Made by a program: the position numbers and the translations under genes. This document shows, one piece after another, positions 11,149 to 22,845 of a stretch of DNA of 64,000 nucleotides. Numbering within the stretch: the first letter of the stretch is position 1; every line of letters begins with the position of its first letter. A model generated the notes under the pieces. It did not search any database. It was not told where the DNA came from and saw nothing but the letters and a program-made list of their open reading frames with translations. This stretch comes from Pyxicephalus adspersus (lineage: Eukaryota; Chordata; Amphibia; Anura; Pyxicephalidae), in contig NC_092860.1 in NCBI RefSeq assembly GCF_032062135.1, forward strand, positions 153,884,703 through 153,948,702, given 5' to 3'.

Positions 11149-13449
11149 CTGTTGTATCAATGCACAGAGGACATTGTTTGTTGGCTACATAATTACACAG
11201 TTATCATACAGAAAGAGATTTCAGCACCCCAACATCTCCTTGAGAGTAGAGACTAAACATCTAAACAATGATTACAGTTACAATTGCCCCAAACAATTAT
11301 GTTGTATTAAAAGTTAAGCAAAATCATTTTATTGCCAGATTTCTTGTTGTTCAGACACGTGGCTGGATGCAAAGCGCAGGGCATAGAGTGCAATAAAAAT
11401 TTATGCCAATCTTATTTTTTCATGTCATACAAAACGTAAGCAAAGGTTTATATTTTCTCCTACAAAGTCATTAACCTCCTGGGCATTTCACTGATATCTG
11501 AATTTCTATACCAAAAGCGGTACACTATTTTTCATGATTTTTTTTTTTTTTTATTGTAGACCTGTAACTTACCAAAATATGTTCAAACAAGGGTCTAATA
11601 GATACCCTAAATACTATAACCTTTGAAACACACAATCATGTAAAAAAAAAATAAATTTAATAATAAAATGAAATAAAAAAGTAAAAAAAAACACAAAAAT
11701 CAACTTAAACAAAAAAGCATAAATAAATCAAAAATACTGAAAATGCAATAATTCTGTATACTGTATAATACTATATTTTTCTAAAACACCTCCCTAATGT
11801 GGTCAATTTTAAAACAGGGGGCAGCACAGAGTCCAGGGTTTCCTTGCTGATTTTTTTTCCGTCTTCCCCTCTCATGGAGTGAAGCTGTTTAAGCTGATTT
11901 TTGTGTTTTTTATTTAATTTTATTATTAAATTTATGTTTTTTACATGATTGTGCGTTTCAATCTTTTTTATATTCAGGATATCTACTAGACCCTTGTTTG
12001 AACATATTTCGGTAAGTTACAGGTCTAAAATATATTAAAAACATTTCCTTTCAATTACTTTATTTATTTATTTGTTTATTTTGTATTATTTTGTATAGGA
12101 TTAGATACAGAAGTTTGTATTGAATCCAATACAAAATATTTAAATTTCCAGCCCCGCCGACGGGCGCACGCACCGACATACCAACGCCATCAGAAATCAC
12201 AGAGGCACGCGTACGCAAACGCAGAGGGAAGGAGAAGATGGGGATCCGACCGAGAAGACGGGCATCCTACGCTGGAGACGGGCATCGACGGAGAACTCTG
12301 CCGGAGGAGGAGATCCAATGACAGCACACTGTTCGGGGTAAATGCTTTCAGCAAGGTTAAACATATTGTCAATCCAAATAAACAAACATGTAAACTTTCA
12401 AGCTTCTAGTAAATATAAGACTGTGTCCTGTTGTAAGATGTATAAAATGTATAAATATATTATGCTTTTAAAATTGCATTGAATTGAATTGCATTGCATT
12501 AACTAACTGTTAAAATGCAGTACCTCAATGCACCAAACTGCACATTACAGGGCTATGTAGTTACAATAGCACACATACATAGTTACAAAGAGGTGCATGC
12601 ATTAAAAAACACAACATCACATAGTAACACACTATCTTGCATTAAGTCTGAAATATGCTAATTCAGTTGATTTCCCCATGCAGCCCCATGTTGTATGCGT
12701 ATATAATCTTTTTATTTAACTGAAATTTTTATTTTTTATTGCAACATACATTTGACTTTATTTATTGACCCCTATTACTGTTACACATGAGCTGACATGC
12801 CTGCTGTGATACAAGTAGTAATAGGTGCTCTCTGCGGTTGCCATTCAATAAAGGTATTTTTTTTTTAATTTCCATGAGCACATTGTGAATTGCCTAAATA
12901 CTATTGCAACTGGATTTGTCAAGCATTCATAACACGTGTTTTTTTTACACTTTTTTGATCACTGAAGTGGCCTTCCCATTCTAATCGAAAGGGCTACAGC
13001 AAATCTTATTGCACAAAACGTAATGCATACTGCATTTAGTGCAGAACAGAGAAAGAGTGCATTGTGGTGCACTGCAGTGCTGCATTGGAATTCCAACAAT
13101 TGCACCATGCAGTTCTAATTAGGTAAAATTTGTTTGGCAGAAATTACCTTTTTAAGACCCCTTCACATGGATGTGACGTTGTAGCTTTTACCACAGGTCA
13201 CCACTATCTACTTTAACACACTATTTTTGGCTCCCCAAAACAAGCTAGTGTTTCAAGTTCGGTCTATGATGTGGTTTCTAGTGCACAGCCTATGACAACC
13301 GCTTTGTCATGCAATTGTGTGCAGTTGTGACTTTACCTTCAGAGTAGGAAAAGCAACTATGCAACCAGAAGTGATCACTGGAACAGTGTACAAAATTGTT
13401 CCAAACCAACACTATTCAGTTGAAGTGGATTGGAATGTGTTTGAGCCTG
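11149..13449 (+). repeat. Duplicated block Y, copy 1
   Basis: It starts with CCTGTTGTATCAATGCACAG and ends near GTGTTTGAGCCTG. The same sequence, in the same orientation, occupies 46,842-49,240 with scattered substitutions and small indels. It includes a piggyBac-like MITE (11,471-12,360) and a GCATTGAATTGAATTGCATT simple-repeat patch near 12,475. No gene was recognised in it; small open frames are not conserved between the copies. Confidence 0.9.
11471..12360 (+). mobile_element. piggyBac-like MITE (copy 2), TTAA-flanked
   Basis: TTAA at 11,471 is followed by CCTCCTGGGCATTTCACTGA. TTAA at 12,357-12,360 closes the element. The paralogue at 47,176-48,103 ends CCAGGAGGTTAA, giving CCTCCTGG inverted ends. 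Here the last 40 or so bp before the TTAA are lost (GCAAG joins GTTAA directly). The interior carries GGATTAGATACAG and GAATCCAATACAAAATATTT, shared with 8.3 kb. No transposase. Confidence 0.7.
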
Positions 13450-13851
13450 CGATAGAACACTGTAATCAACTACAGTCCTAAAATGATGTACCTTGTATGA
13501 CTTTACGGACCAGTACCATTTTCCCATACTGTCTCAGTAACAGTGTTTTTTTTATGTTAGTTAGTTGTATGGTTTGCATGGGCCTTTCCTACCCCATTCT
13601 CTCATTTTCAACTCAGTTTACACATGTTCATTAAAAACAAATGAACATGTGCAAACTCCTGGCTCAAATAATTTTATGTGTTAGTAGCCCAAACACTCTA
13701 CCAGCTGTGCATAAGTGTAACACAGGGCTTTATAGAAACAAACCTGGAGATTCCCACATTTAATTCACCAAAGTTACACCTGCCAAATCCCGAAATTAAC
13801 AAATATTAGAACTATCTTGCTGAGTAACTAACAATTGTAATTGAGACATGC

Positions 13852-14318
13852 TGTCAGGATCTGAACGCAGGGATGCTTCGGTGTCTGGCTGCATTTCTGT
13901 TTACTGCGCCACTAGAGGATTTGCCTTTTGCACTCTGTTGAATTCCTTGGACAAAAATGCCTTGATACTTAGTTTCATGATGAATCTTGAACTCCTGGCC
14001 CTTCCCATGAACTTCCTATTTAAGCCATGTCACTGAACTTCCTGTTGCCAGATTGTGGTGCTCTGCCAATATCTTGCTCTACCTGCTACTGGTACATTGC
14101 GCCCTCCAAACTGCTACCTATGTGCCGACCCTTGGCTGCTGTTCACACTCTGCCTCCAACTTACACCATTGGCTACCGACCTCGGCTTGTGCTTTTACTA
14201 TGTTTGTGTTTGCTCCTTCTCTGCTACCACTGCTTGTGCACAGATCCAGGACTGCTTCAGCCTGGGTTTGCTTGCTGTTTCAACTACTGGACTCTGAGCC
14301 TAATTCCTGATCATTACA
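13852..14318 (+). repeat. Gypsy-type 5' LTR (second family)
   Basis: A 467-bp stretch with TG...CA ends (TGTCAGGATCTGAACGCAGG to CCTGATCATTACA) is followed by a short leader and a gag start at 14,338. It contains a CTATTTAAG TATA-like element near 14,018. Its 5' end resembles the chromovirus LTR at 7,543 only loosely. No matching 3' LTR was found. Confidence 0.7.
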
Positions 14319-14337
14319 GAATAATCTGGCCTTAAAC

Positions 14338-14690
14338 ATGGAGTCTGCTATTTCAGCTGCTGTGCCCACCTTTAGGCAGCAAATTGCAGAGTTGCAAAAG
14401 TTTGGTGTTACTTACCAAGAAAATGTTTCTGAACTACAAAATGTGGTAAGAAGTCAACAAGAAGAGATCAATGGTTTGCAGAGGCAAATACAGGAATTGC
14501 ATTCCCAAGTCTCGCCCCAGACCCCAACGCAAAAATGCGTCTACCTCTAAAAATCAACGGTGATCACAGACAATACTGAAGTTTCCTCAACCAATGTCGT
14601 ATTTATATCCAGACACAATCCTCTGCATTTACCTCTTTTTTTAAACTCCTAACGGAGGAAGCCCTAGCTGGTCTGCAGTTCAGTTTTTCC
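14338..14690 (+). pseudogene. Gypsy-type gag, N-terminal part
   Basis: The ATG at 14,338, 19 bp after the LTR, opens a 70-codon frame. It begins MESAISAAVPTFRQQIAELQ and continues with a coiled-coil-like QEEINGLQRQIQELHSQ. A frameshift near 14,535 leads to KINGDHRQY, then SFLNQCRIYIQTQ and ALAGLQFSF in other frames. These equal the gypsy Gag capsid block also seen at 4,330. The sequence stops resembling gag near 14,690, where the repeat array begins. Truncated and frame-broken. Confidence 0.75.
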
Positions 14691-15355
14691 ATGTGTTTTC
14701 CACGTGTTACCTCTGCAGTTTCAGTACAATCACTGGACACTACAGTAGTACTACTGTGTAGTGCCCTGTTTTCTTGGATAGAGAAACTCTATCTAAGAAT
14801 ACATAGTAGCTGTTGCAGCCCTGTATTATATTGCTGGTGCAGCGCTGTACTATGCATTCTTGGATAGAGAAACTCTATCCAAGAATACAGAGCCCTACAG
14901 GCAATGAATGGGGACAAGTTCCTATTAATTACTTGTAGTGCCCGGACACTGTAGTAGAACTGCAGAGGTAATCTTCAGTTGAGTTTCCCACGTGACGTCA
15001 CTTCAATTTCCCATGTGATGTGCAACAGCGGAACTGAACTAGAGATTACCTCTGCAGTTCCAGTACGATCTCTGGAATGACAAGTCCCCATTCATCACTT
15101 GTAGTGCCCAGACATTGTAGTAGAACTGCAATGGTAATCTGCAGTTTAGTTTCCAAGAATACATGGCACTATAGGTAATGAATGGGGACAAGTCATGACT
15201 TGTAGTGCCCCGACATTTTAGTAGAACTGCAGAGGCCTGCAGTTCAGTTTCCCACGTGACGTCACAATGGAGCTGAACTGCAAATTACATCGGCAGTTCA
15301 ACTACGATCTCCGGGCACTATAGGTAATAAATGGGGACAAGTCCCCATTCATCCA
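14690..15355. repeat. Interspersed repeat array with hairpins and CACGTGACGTCAC motifs
   Basis: Phrases such as ACCTCTGCAGTTCCAGTACG, GTAGTAGAACTGCAGAGG and AATGAATGGGGACAAGTC recur several times in both orientations. Two hairpins, at 14,770-14,800 and 14,856-14,886, have 14-bp arms and an AAA loop; the second is a perfect palindrome. CACGTGACGTCAC occurs at 14,989-15,001 and 15,253-15,265. It probably forms the internal part of the hAT-like MITE that follows. Confidence 0.7.
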
Positions 15356-15660
15356 CTTTAGTTCCTCCGAGATCCAGCAAAGACAGGAGGATTCCCATGG
15401 CTGCACAGCTGCGTGAATCATATTGTCATTGTGGGAAAACCTGTAAAAAAAAAAGTTAGGTAAAAGAAAATAAACATTCAATAAATTACTTTAAAATTAT
15501 TATTTTATTTTTTACTTTTACATTTTCTACATTTTTTTGCACATTTTCACCATCGAATGCCGTGTTTTTGCGGGTCGGTCTATCCGAATTCTAATAGCCA
15601 TATTCGGGTCGAATATAAGGACAACCCGAATTCGAACAGCAACATTAATAACTAATATTA
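15355..15660 (+). mobile_element. hAT-like MITE end, copy A
   Basis: The run CATTGTGGGAAAACCTGTAA, an A-rich spacer and TTCAATAAATTACTTTAAAA are followed by TCTATCCGAATTCTAATAGC, ATATTCGGGTCGAATATAAG and a GAACAGCAACATTA end. The same order occurs at 18,240-18,510, and inverted at 16,660-16,960. The terminal part is itself nearly palindromic around CGAATTCG/CGAATAT. Non-coding. Confidence 0.65.
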
Positions 15661-16319
15661 TTCTTAAAACTTCTTTTTGGCTAAATGTATCTAATTATTG
15701 AAAATCCTTAGTCTTCATTTGCAGAGATGTTTTTTCTACCATACCTCTTGATAAAGCAGTATTAATTGCTGAGAAATATGTCAATCAAATTTAGGCTTCT
15801 AGTAATCTAATAAGATCTAAGATATGTGTTCTAGATGTATCAATAGATATCCAACAACACAACTTTAGACCCTGGAGCTTTATTATTCATTTCTTTGTCA
15901 GGTTGAATATAAACTGTTAATGGCACTGGGCATAATGAGCCCGATTTATCAAGCAAAATCTGAAATTTGCTTGCACACACATATTCGCGATCCGGAATCG
16001 GATCCCTAAAACCTATTTTTCAACTAATTTTCAGCTGCCGAGAATGCTGGCGTATTCTCCTGGCATTTATTAACTGAAATGATCGGGCGCTTCAAGGCAC
16101 ACATCTTCGGCAGCTTGACAGTGGCAAGCTTGCATTAAAACTCAACCTTTCCCAATTAAATGACCTAATATTTTCAGGTTCGGAAAGAGTTAACTGATTT
16201 CAGCTCTTTACATACCTAAATGTTGCCTGACCCGAAGATCCACCTGGTGATAAATCCCTGCGAACTCTGGCAGGCGAGAGCTCCCTTATGCCAGTGGACT
16301 TGATCATCACACAAAAGTC

Positions 16320-16400
16320 ACTAGCACACACACACACAAGCTTCTATAGATATCTATCTATCTATATATACATATATATGGAGAGAAAGTGATAGATATA
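16320..16400. repeat. Simple repeats (CA)n and TATC-type
   Basis: A short CACACACACA run is followed by TATCTATCTATCTATATATA and an ATATATGG tract. Low-complexity microsatellite. Confidence 0.8.
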
Positions 16401-16659
16401 TAGAGACAGACATAAAAATATTTATAATTATGTTTATATCCATTTTTATGAACTTTTAAAAGCGATTGTAAGCTTTTTAAGAAAGCTTCCATTGAAAACT
16501 GGCAGCTTTTTAAGGGTTTTTAGCAGGACTTTGGAATATGGAAGCCCACTTTAATAAGGAGAATCCCAGATTGTGGCCACAACACCTTCGGATTGAGTAC
16601 AAGGGCACATTAAACCCCTTACTCATTTCCTAAAAGGGTTAAAATATGTGTAAAAAAAT

Positions 16660-16960
16660 AAGACAAAAATAAGTATTTTATTTAATGTGTGTTTGTGTAA
16701 CTTTTATTTTGTACAGGTTATCCCAGAATGACAGGATGATTCCCACAGCTGCATTCATTTATGACCACAGCTGTGAGACTCCTGACAGTGTGGGTTCCCC
16801 AGGCACTTGGGTTACATGAGGACAAGTCACCCCATTCAGCTCTAGTGATGATAGGATGAAACACCACAGTTGTCTTATTAAAACTCAGTTGTTTGATGCG
16901 CATTGTTGTGAACCAAACCTCAGGAGTATGATGTGCATTGTTGTGTGCCAAAGCGGACCC
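16660..16960 (-). mobile_element. hAT-like MITE end, copy B (inverted)
   Basis: ACAGGTTATCCCAGAATGAC followed by AGGATGATTCCCAC at 16,707-16,742 is the inverse of the matching block at 18,260-18,305. The adjacent TTAATGTGTGTTTGTGTAAC also agrees. No terminal motif was seen on its left, so it is a partial copy. Confidence 0.6.
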
Positions 16961-17499
16961 GCTATGTGCGCATGAACTGTGTTCTATAAGTTGAAAACGC
17001 GCTGGACACTCAAACCTGCAGAAACACCCTGAAAGGCTAGAAAAGCAAGAAAAATGTTTGGCACAAAATGTATTTGTCCCTGGGAGTTTTATATACTAGT
17101 ACTATTTGTTTTGTGTAAACATCTAAATAAGGCATACACTCAGTTACACATACATAAGGCATACACTCGGTATTCATTAAGCAACAAAACATCTGTTCAT
17201 TTCTAAGAGTGCCTGACCCTGCTTGTGAGCTTGGCAATCAATGAGCTTTGATGTCGTGCTTGGCAACCTGGACCCCCTTCCATCACCATCAGGTGTGTTA
17301 GAATGAGTATGCAACTCAGCTGGACAACTAATTTACAATCAGTTTGGACAGCAAGTGGAAGTGTGTTTGTATACTATAGTGCCAAGATCAGGCACCACAG
17401 CACAATGACAACAAACCTATAACACTACTAAAAATGAACAAATGAATTGTGCAGAGCAGTGGCAGCAAATCAACATGAGTGAATAAAGGAAAACCGAAG

Positions 17500-17721
17500 C
17501 GTATTCATCAAATGTCATACTATTAAAAAAAGAAAAAAAAAGGAAATAAAATAAATGCAGGCCTAGGAATCCACTGGGATCAATGGGGGGGCAAATCTCC
17601 CCATTCAAAACCTCTGATACTCTCTGATTGGCTGAGGAAAGGAAAATCCTGATGACACTTGAGCCCTCAAACTCATCGGAGGCTGGAGGAAATGTTTGAG
17701 AGACATCCTCGCTCATCCCTA
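17500..17721. mobile_element. hAT-like MITE right end with TAGGGATGAGCGAG terminus
   Basis: The sequence ends CTCGCTCATCCCTA at 17,708-17,721, the reverse complement of the hAT terminus seen at 2,016 and 18,709. The interior TCTGATTGGCTGAGGAAAGG and TCCTGATGACACTTGAG are shared with the hairpin at 18,095-18,195. The left end was not found. Confidence 0.5.
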
Positions 17722-18059
17722 GTCTCAATATGAGTCAAAAGTTCTTTGGTCCGAGCATATATGTTGGGATTGGACACATAGATTGCATTTACTATATAAG
17801 CATTACATTGTAATAAAGTCGCTCATATACATTTAAGATCACTGAATTTGTGAGGCATTTGAAAATGAAAGGCCGCCATAGACATCTGGTGCCCAACCTG
17901 TGGCCTTTTTTCTTGTAATAACTGTGCATCCTTAGAACCTTAGCACCCACAAGTCTGTGTTCCCTGCATATATGGTGTAGTATTAGCTAAATGTTTCTTT
18001 CAATTAATCTCCTTACTTTGTATTTGCTGCCCTTCGTTTTTTTGTTTCTGTTGTCTTGC

Positions 18060-18510
18060 TCAGATAATTATCAAAATGTGGTGCTGGTAATTTACCTCTA
18101 ATGCTCTGTGATTGGCTCGGGAAAGGTAAATCCTGATGACGCTTGAGCTGTCATCAGGGTTTATCTTTCATCAGCCAATCACAGAGCACTAGAGGTGATG
18201 AATGGGGAGACTTGTCTCCATTTAACCTCTAATGCCCGGGGATCCCACACTGAAAGGAGGATTCTCTCAGTGGGAATCATCCTGTCATTGTGGGATAACC
18301 TGTAAAAAAAAAAGTTACACAAATCACACACATTCAATAAATTACTTTAACATTAAAGCCTCCTTTTTAACACTTTCTTTTTACACACGGATTTGCAAAG
18401 TCCAATCCCTGTTTTTTGGATTGGGTCTATCCAAATTCGAACAGCCATATTCTGGTTGAATATAAGGACAACCAGAATTTGAACACCAACACTACTCTGT
18501 ACCTTAAGCA
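18060..18510 (+). mobile_element. hAT-like MITE, copy C, with long hairpin
   Basis: It contains an imperfect hairpin at 18,095-18,195 (46-bp arms, 9-nt loop). The shared GGGAATCATCCTGTCATTGT block and a terminus ending GAACACCAACACTA follow. The terminus read on the - strand is TAGTGTTGGTGTTC, as also seen at 52,783. Non-coding. Confidence 0.65.
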
Positions 18511-19211
18511 AGCCCCTATATAGCCTTAGGAGGCTAGGTGCACCATCCCAATACATGGTTGCCCTCAGGACTTCTGTTTGCAAAGGATAACATCTGGCAA
18601 AGGACTAACAAAGAACAAGGAGCCCACAGATAATGCAGTACAAGGAAGTGTATTAGAGGAGAGCTCAGAAAAAGGGAATCGCCAACATATGGTGGGGGAT
18701 GTCAGAGGTAGGGATGAGCTAACACTCATTCGGATTCACGAGGATCGGCCGAACTTCGTTTAAAAGTTGGGGTTTGGGACTTGCACTTGACCCAAACTTG
18801 ACCCCGAACCCCATTGGGGACCCGAGCTTTGGGACACTAAAATGCCTGTAAAATAGTCATAGTAAGGGCTATAGGAAGCAAAACGAGGGTAAGAGCAGGA
18901 CAATTGCCCTGCAAACAAATGTGGATAGGGAAATTACATAAAATAACATAGAATAGAAAAAAATTAAAAAATAATAATATTGAACTAGGAAGTGGAGGTC
19001 AAAGTGGAGTAGGAGGTGAGGAGGCGGTGGACGTGGCGGTGTAGGTAGAAGCGGTGGGGAAAGAGGAGGAGGTAGCCAAAACTGATTTTGTTTTTTTAAT
19101 TTTTTTTTTTTAATTTGGGAAGACCCTAAAAACATTGGGAAATAGTCAAGAGAATGCAAAGAGAAAGTGCGCTGGAGTATAACAATGGCTGGGTGTGGCC
19201 GGTATACTGGG

Positions 19212-22185
19212 CTATCCAGCACAAGGTCCGGACAAGTCCTGTGGGATCCATGCCTGGTTCATTTCAATGAATGTGAGTTTGTCCACATTGGCTGTGGTCA
19301 GGCAGCTGCACTTTTCTTTGATTACCCTCCCTGCTCTTCTAAACACACGTTCGGACAATACACTGGCTGCAGAGCAGGCCAGAACCTCCAAGGCGTAAAG
19401 GGCAAGCTCAGGCCATGTGCTCAATTTGGAGACCTAGAAGTTGAATGGGGCAGATCCATCAGTCAGTGCATGTAGGCGTGTGCACACGTACTGTTCCACC
19501 ATGTTGAAATGCTGCCTCTGCTAAGACGTTCCGTATCAGCTGGTGGTGCTGGTTGTTGTGGCATGCTGACAAAGCTTTTCCACATTTTGGCCTTTCTTAC
19601 CCCCCCTTCTGAGGTGCTGACAGTGCCCCAGCTGCGTTGGCGACTTCTTCCTCCTCCTCTGCCTTCCCCTTGTTCTTCCACTGAGCCCCTGCTGTCAGTT
19701 GGGAATGCTATCAGCAGCGCGTCTACCAGCTTGCGCTTGTACTTGCGCATTTTCCTATCATGCTCCAGTAACGGAATTAAAGATGGTACGTTGACCTTGT
19801 AGAGGGGATCCAGCAGGGTGGCCACCCAGTAATCAGCACTGGTTAGAATGTGGGCAACTCAACAGTCATTGCGAAGGCACTGCAGCATGTAGTCGCTCAT
19901 GTGTGCCAGGCTGCCCAGTGGCAACAACAAGCTGTCCTCTGTGGGAGCTGTATCGTCTGTGTCATCAGTATCCCCCCCAAGCACGCTCCAATTAGCTACT
20001 TTGGGTGCTGTAAACACAGTTCCTTCTCCTCATCATCCTCCTGATCCTCCAGAACTGTACCCTGGCTGGACAGTTGTGTACCTGGCCTCTGTTGGTGCAG
20101 GAACTTGTGAATGACTGGCCTGATAACCGTGGAAATGATCCCTCTTCCTCCTCTTCCTGCTGTGCCACATTCTCTTCCATCATCACCCAAAGTGATTTTT
20201 CAAAGAGACATAGAAGTGGCATAGTAACGCTGAGGACAGCGCCATCGGCACTGGCCATGGTGGTGGAGTACTCGAAACAGCGCAACAATGCACATATGTC
20301 CCGCATTGAGGCCATCTCATTGGTGGTGAAATGGTGCTGTTCCGCACAGTGACTCACCCGTGTATCCTGCAGCTAAAACTCCACTATTGCCCACTGCTGC
20401 TCGCACAGTCTCTCCAGCATGTGCAAGGTGGAGTTCCACCTTGTGGGTACGTCGCATATGAGGCGGTGATTGGGAAGGCTGAAGTTACGCTGCAGCACAG
20501 ACAGGTGAGCAGCAGCAGCAGGGTAAGAACGCCTAAAGCGCACATAGATGGCCTGAACTTTTTGCAGCAGCTCGGACATATCGGGGTAATTTTTTCAAGA
20601 ACCTCTGCACCACCAAAATCAGCACATTCACAGGCATGGGATGTGCGTCAAACTGGCTAGGCCCAGAGCTGCTATGAGATTTTGCCCGTTACTGCACACC
20701 ACCAGGCCGGGCTTGAGGCTAAGTGGCACCAACCACTCATTGGCCTGTTGCTCCATGCCTGTCCACAGCTCCTGCGCGGTGTGGGGTTTTTCCCCCAAAC
20801 AGATGAGTTTCAAAACAGCATGCTGTCATTTTCCCCTGGCTGTGCTGAAGTTGGTGGTGAAGGTGTTATGCTGACCGAATAAGGAGGTGGTGGAGGAGGA
20901 AGCAGAGTAGGAGGAGGAGGCAAAGAAAAATGTCCTGCAATCCTCGCTGACGGAAGGACATGCGCCAAACTGCTATCCTTCTCAGGCCCAGTCGCCACTG
21001 CATTTACCCAGTGTGCAGTTAGGGAGATATAATGTCCCTGCCCATGCTTACTGGTCCAAGTATCAGTGGTTATGTGGATCTTGCCACATATGGCGTTCAG
21101 CAGTGCACACCTAATTTTGTCCGCCATTGGGTTGTGCAGGGCAGGGATGGCTCACCTGAAAAAGTAATGGCGGCTGGGAAACACGTACTGTGGGACAGCC
21201 ACTGCCATAAGGTTTTTAAAAGTCTCCGTCTCCACCAGACGGAATGACAGCATTTCAAAGGCCAGGAATTTTGAAATGCTGGCATTCTGGGCCAGGGATC
21301 GTGGGTGGGTAGGGGAGTACTTCCTCTTTCTTCGCAATGTTTGGGAGATGGACAGCTGAATGCTTCCGTGGAACAGTGTGGAGATTCTTGGTGACGGTGA
21401 CGGAGATAGTGGCGTTGTTGTCACATCCTCTGTTTGTGGGGTGGCAGTTGCCACTGTCACTCCAGAGGGGGAGGAAAAGGTCGAGACTGCAGCAGAACAG
21501 GGGGCAGGAGGAGCCTGAGATCTTTTGTGGTTTTTGAGGTGTTTACTCCACTGCAGCTGGTGCTTTGCATTTAGATGCCTGGTCATGCAGGTGGTGCTCA
21601 TGTTTAAAACATTTATGCCTCGCCTCAGGCTGTGATTGCACAGCGTGCAAACCACTCACGTACCCTGCTCCCTCTTTTGCTGTGCGGCTGGCGCTGTGTG
21701 ACCACGACCCCTTTCCTGAACTGCACACGTCACTCATGGCCTTGATTCCATATGGGGTAAAGGACCTCATCATCCTCCATATCATCTTCCACCCACTCTT
21801 TACCCCTGCCCTCCTTGCCGGTCTGCACACTGCAGAAAACCGCAGCAGTTGGCACCTGTGTTTCGTCATCATCAGAGACGTGCAGTGGTGGTCCTCCCAT
21901 GTCCACATCCTGAAACATGAGGGGTTGGGCATCAGTGCACTCAATCTCTTCCACTTCTGGGGCAGGGCTATGTGGACGGCCCACAGAAACCCTGCCAGCA
22001 GAGTCATCAAAAAGCATAAGAGACTGCTGCATAACTTGGGGCCCAGACTGCTTGGCTGATTTGCAAGGGGATGAGGTGAAAGACATACGCCCATGGGCTG
22101 CAGGTGCCAACTCTGCGATTTCAGCAGGGGAAAGGGTGAGAGACAATGTGAAGGAACTGGAGGCACTGTCAGCCACCCAATCCAC
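19212..22185 (-). pseudogene. hAT transposase with BED-type zinc finger, frame-broken
   Basis: Read 5'-3' on the - strand, a Ser/Pro/acidic N-terminus (21,730-22,185) is followed by a BED finger with CTLCNHSLRRG and CMTRHLNAKH (C-x2-C...H-x4-H) near 21,555-21,650. Next comes the RNase-H-like core, with ITTDTWTSKHGQGHYISLT (first Asp) near 21,065. At VVCSNGQNLIAALG near 20,705 the expected second Asp reads Ser. DVPTRWNSTLHMLERL follows near 20,440-20,490. The region around 20,250-20,300 has ALLRCFEYSTTMASADG with the third acidic residue. Then come VATLLDPLYKVNVPSL (about 19,800) and the dimerisation domain with SERVFRRAGRV and ANVDKLTFIEMN (19,270-19,350). The order is complete, but several frameshifts and stops separate the blocks. 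Confidence 0.92.
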
Positions 22186-22500
22186 CTAATCTCTTCCCTG
22201 ATGAAAGAACCAGCGTCTCCCTGAGGCCTAGTTACAACCAAAGAACAACCCAACACCCAAAAGTAATTCAACTTATCTTAATAGCAGATAGAGAAGCAGG
22301 AACTCTGGATAGGACAACACACCAGCTCTTCACATCCCAGCAGTGAATATCGACCGCATAGCATGAAGTGTGAGGCCAGACTAAATGGAGGAGCAGTAAT
22401 GACCACCAGCTGCACCTGATACAAAGGGAGTGGTCATTACAAACAACAACGCAGAATCAAGTAAACACAAAGAGACTGTCAGATAACCTCACATGCAGCT

Positions 22501-22845
22501 GGATTGCACCCACAAAAAAATCGCTATAGGTCACCCGCATAATTAACAACCAGATTAATTATTATATTTCTGTGTCAGGGGTGCAAGGTGGTGCATTGCA
22601 CCCACAAAAAAACGCTTTAGGTAACCCACAGAATTAACGGCCAGATTAATTATTATATTTCTGAGTCAGGGGTGCAAGGTGGTACATTGCACCCACAAAA
22701 GATCGCTATAGGTCACCCACAAAATTAACAGCCAGATTATTTTATTTCTTTGTCAGAAGTGCAAAGCTGGTGTATAGCACCCACAAAAAAATCACTATAG
22801 GTCACCAACAGAACAAATAGCCCGATGAAATTCCTAACACTGTCC
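22501..22845. repeat. Four subterminal repeats of about 90 bp in hAT copy 2
   Basis: Units start with a GCACCCACAAAAAAATCGCT-type phrase at about 22,506, 22,594, 22,687 and 22,778. Each continues with a TATAGGTCACCCACA variant, an AATTAAC...CCAGATTA phrase and TCAGGGGTGCAAGG (absent in the last). hAT transposases bind short repeats near element ends, so these may be binding sites (inference). Confidence 0.8.

Noticed and set aside
18869..19222. 117-codon Pro/Leu-rich frame on the - strand
   Set aside because: Low-complexity sequence in the 3' part of the hAT element after the transposase; no motif.
19992..20357. Two overlapping + and - frames in the hAT body
   Set aside because: Only the - strand frame holds hAT residues (FEYSTTMASADG); the + frame is a shadow.
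21543..22271. 242-codon open frame on the - strand
   Set aside because: It is in the wrong frame relative to the hAT transposase blocks (BED finger and acidic N-terminus are in other frames). It shares only the C-terminal part out of frame.
22501..22845. Regular repeats considered as a CRISPR array or satellite
   Set aside because: They lie wholly inside hAT ends and have no spacer/repeat distinction.
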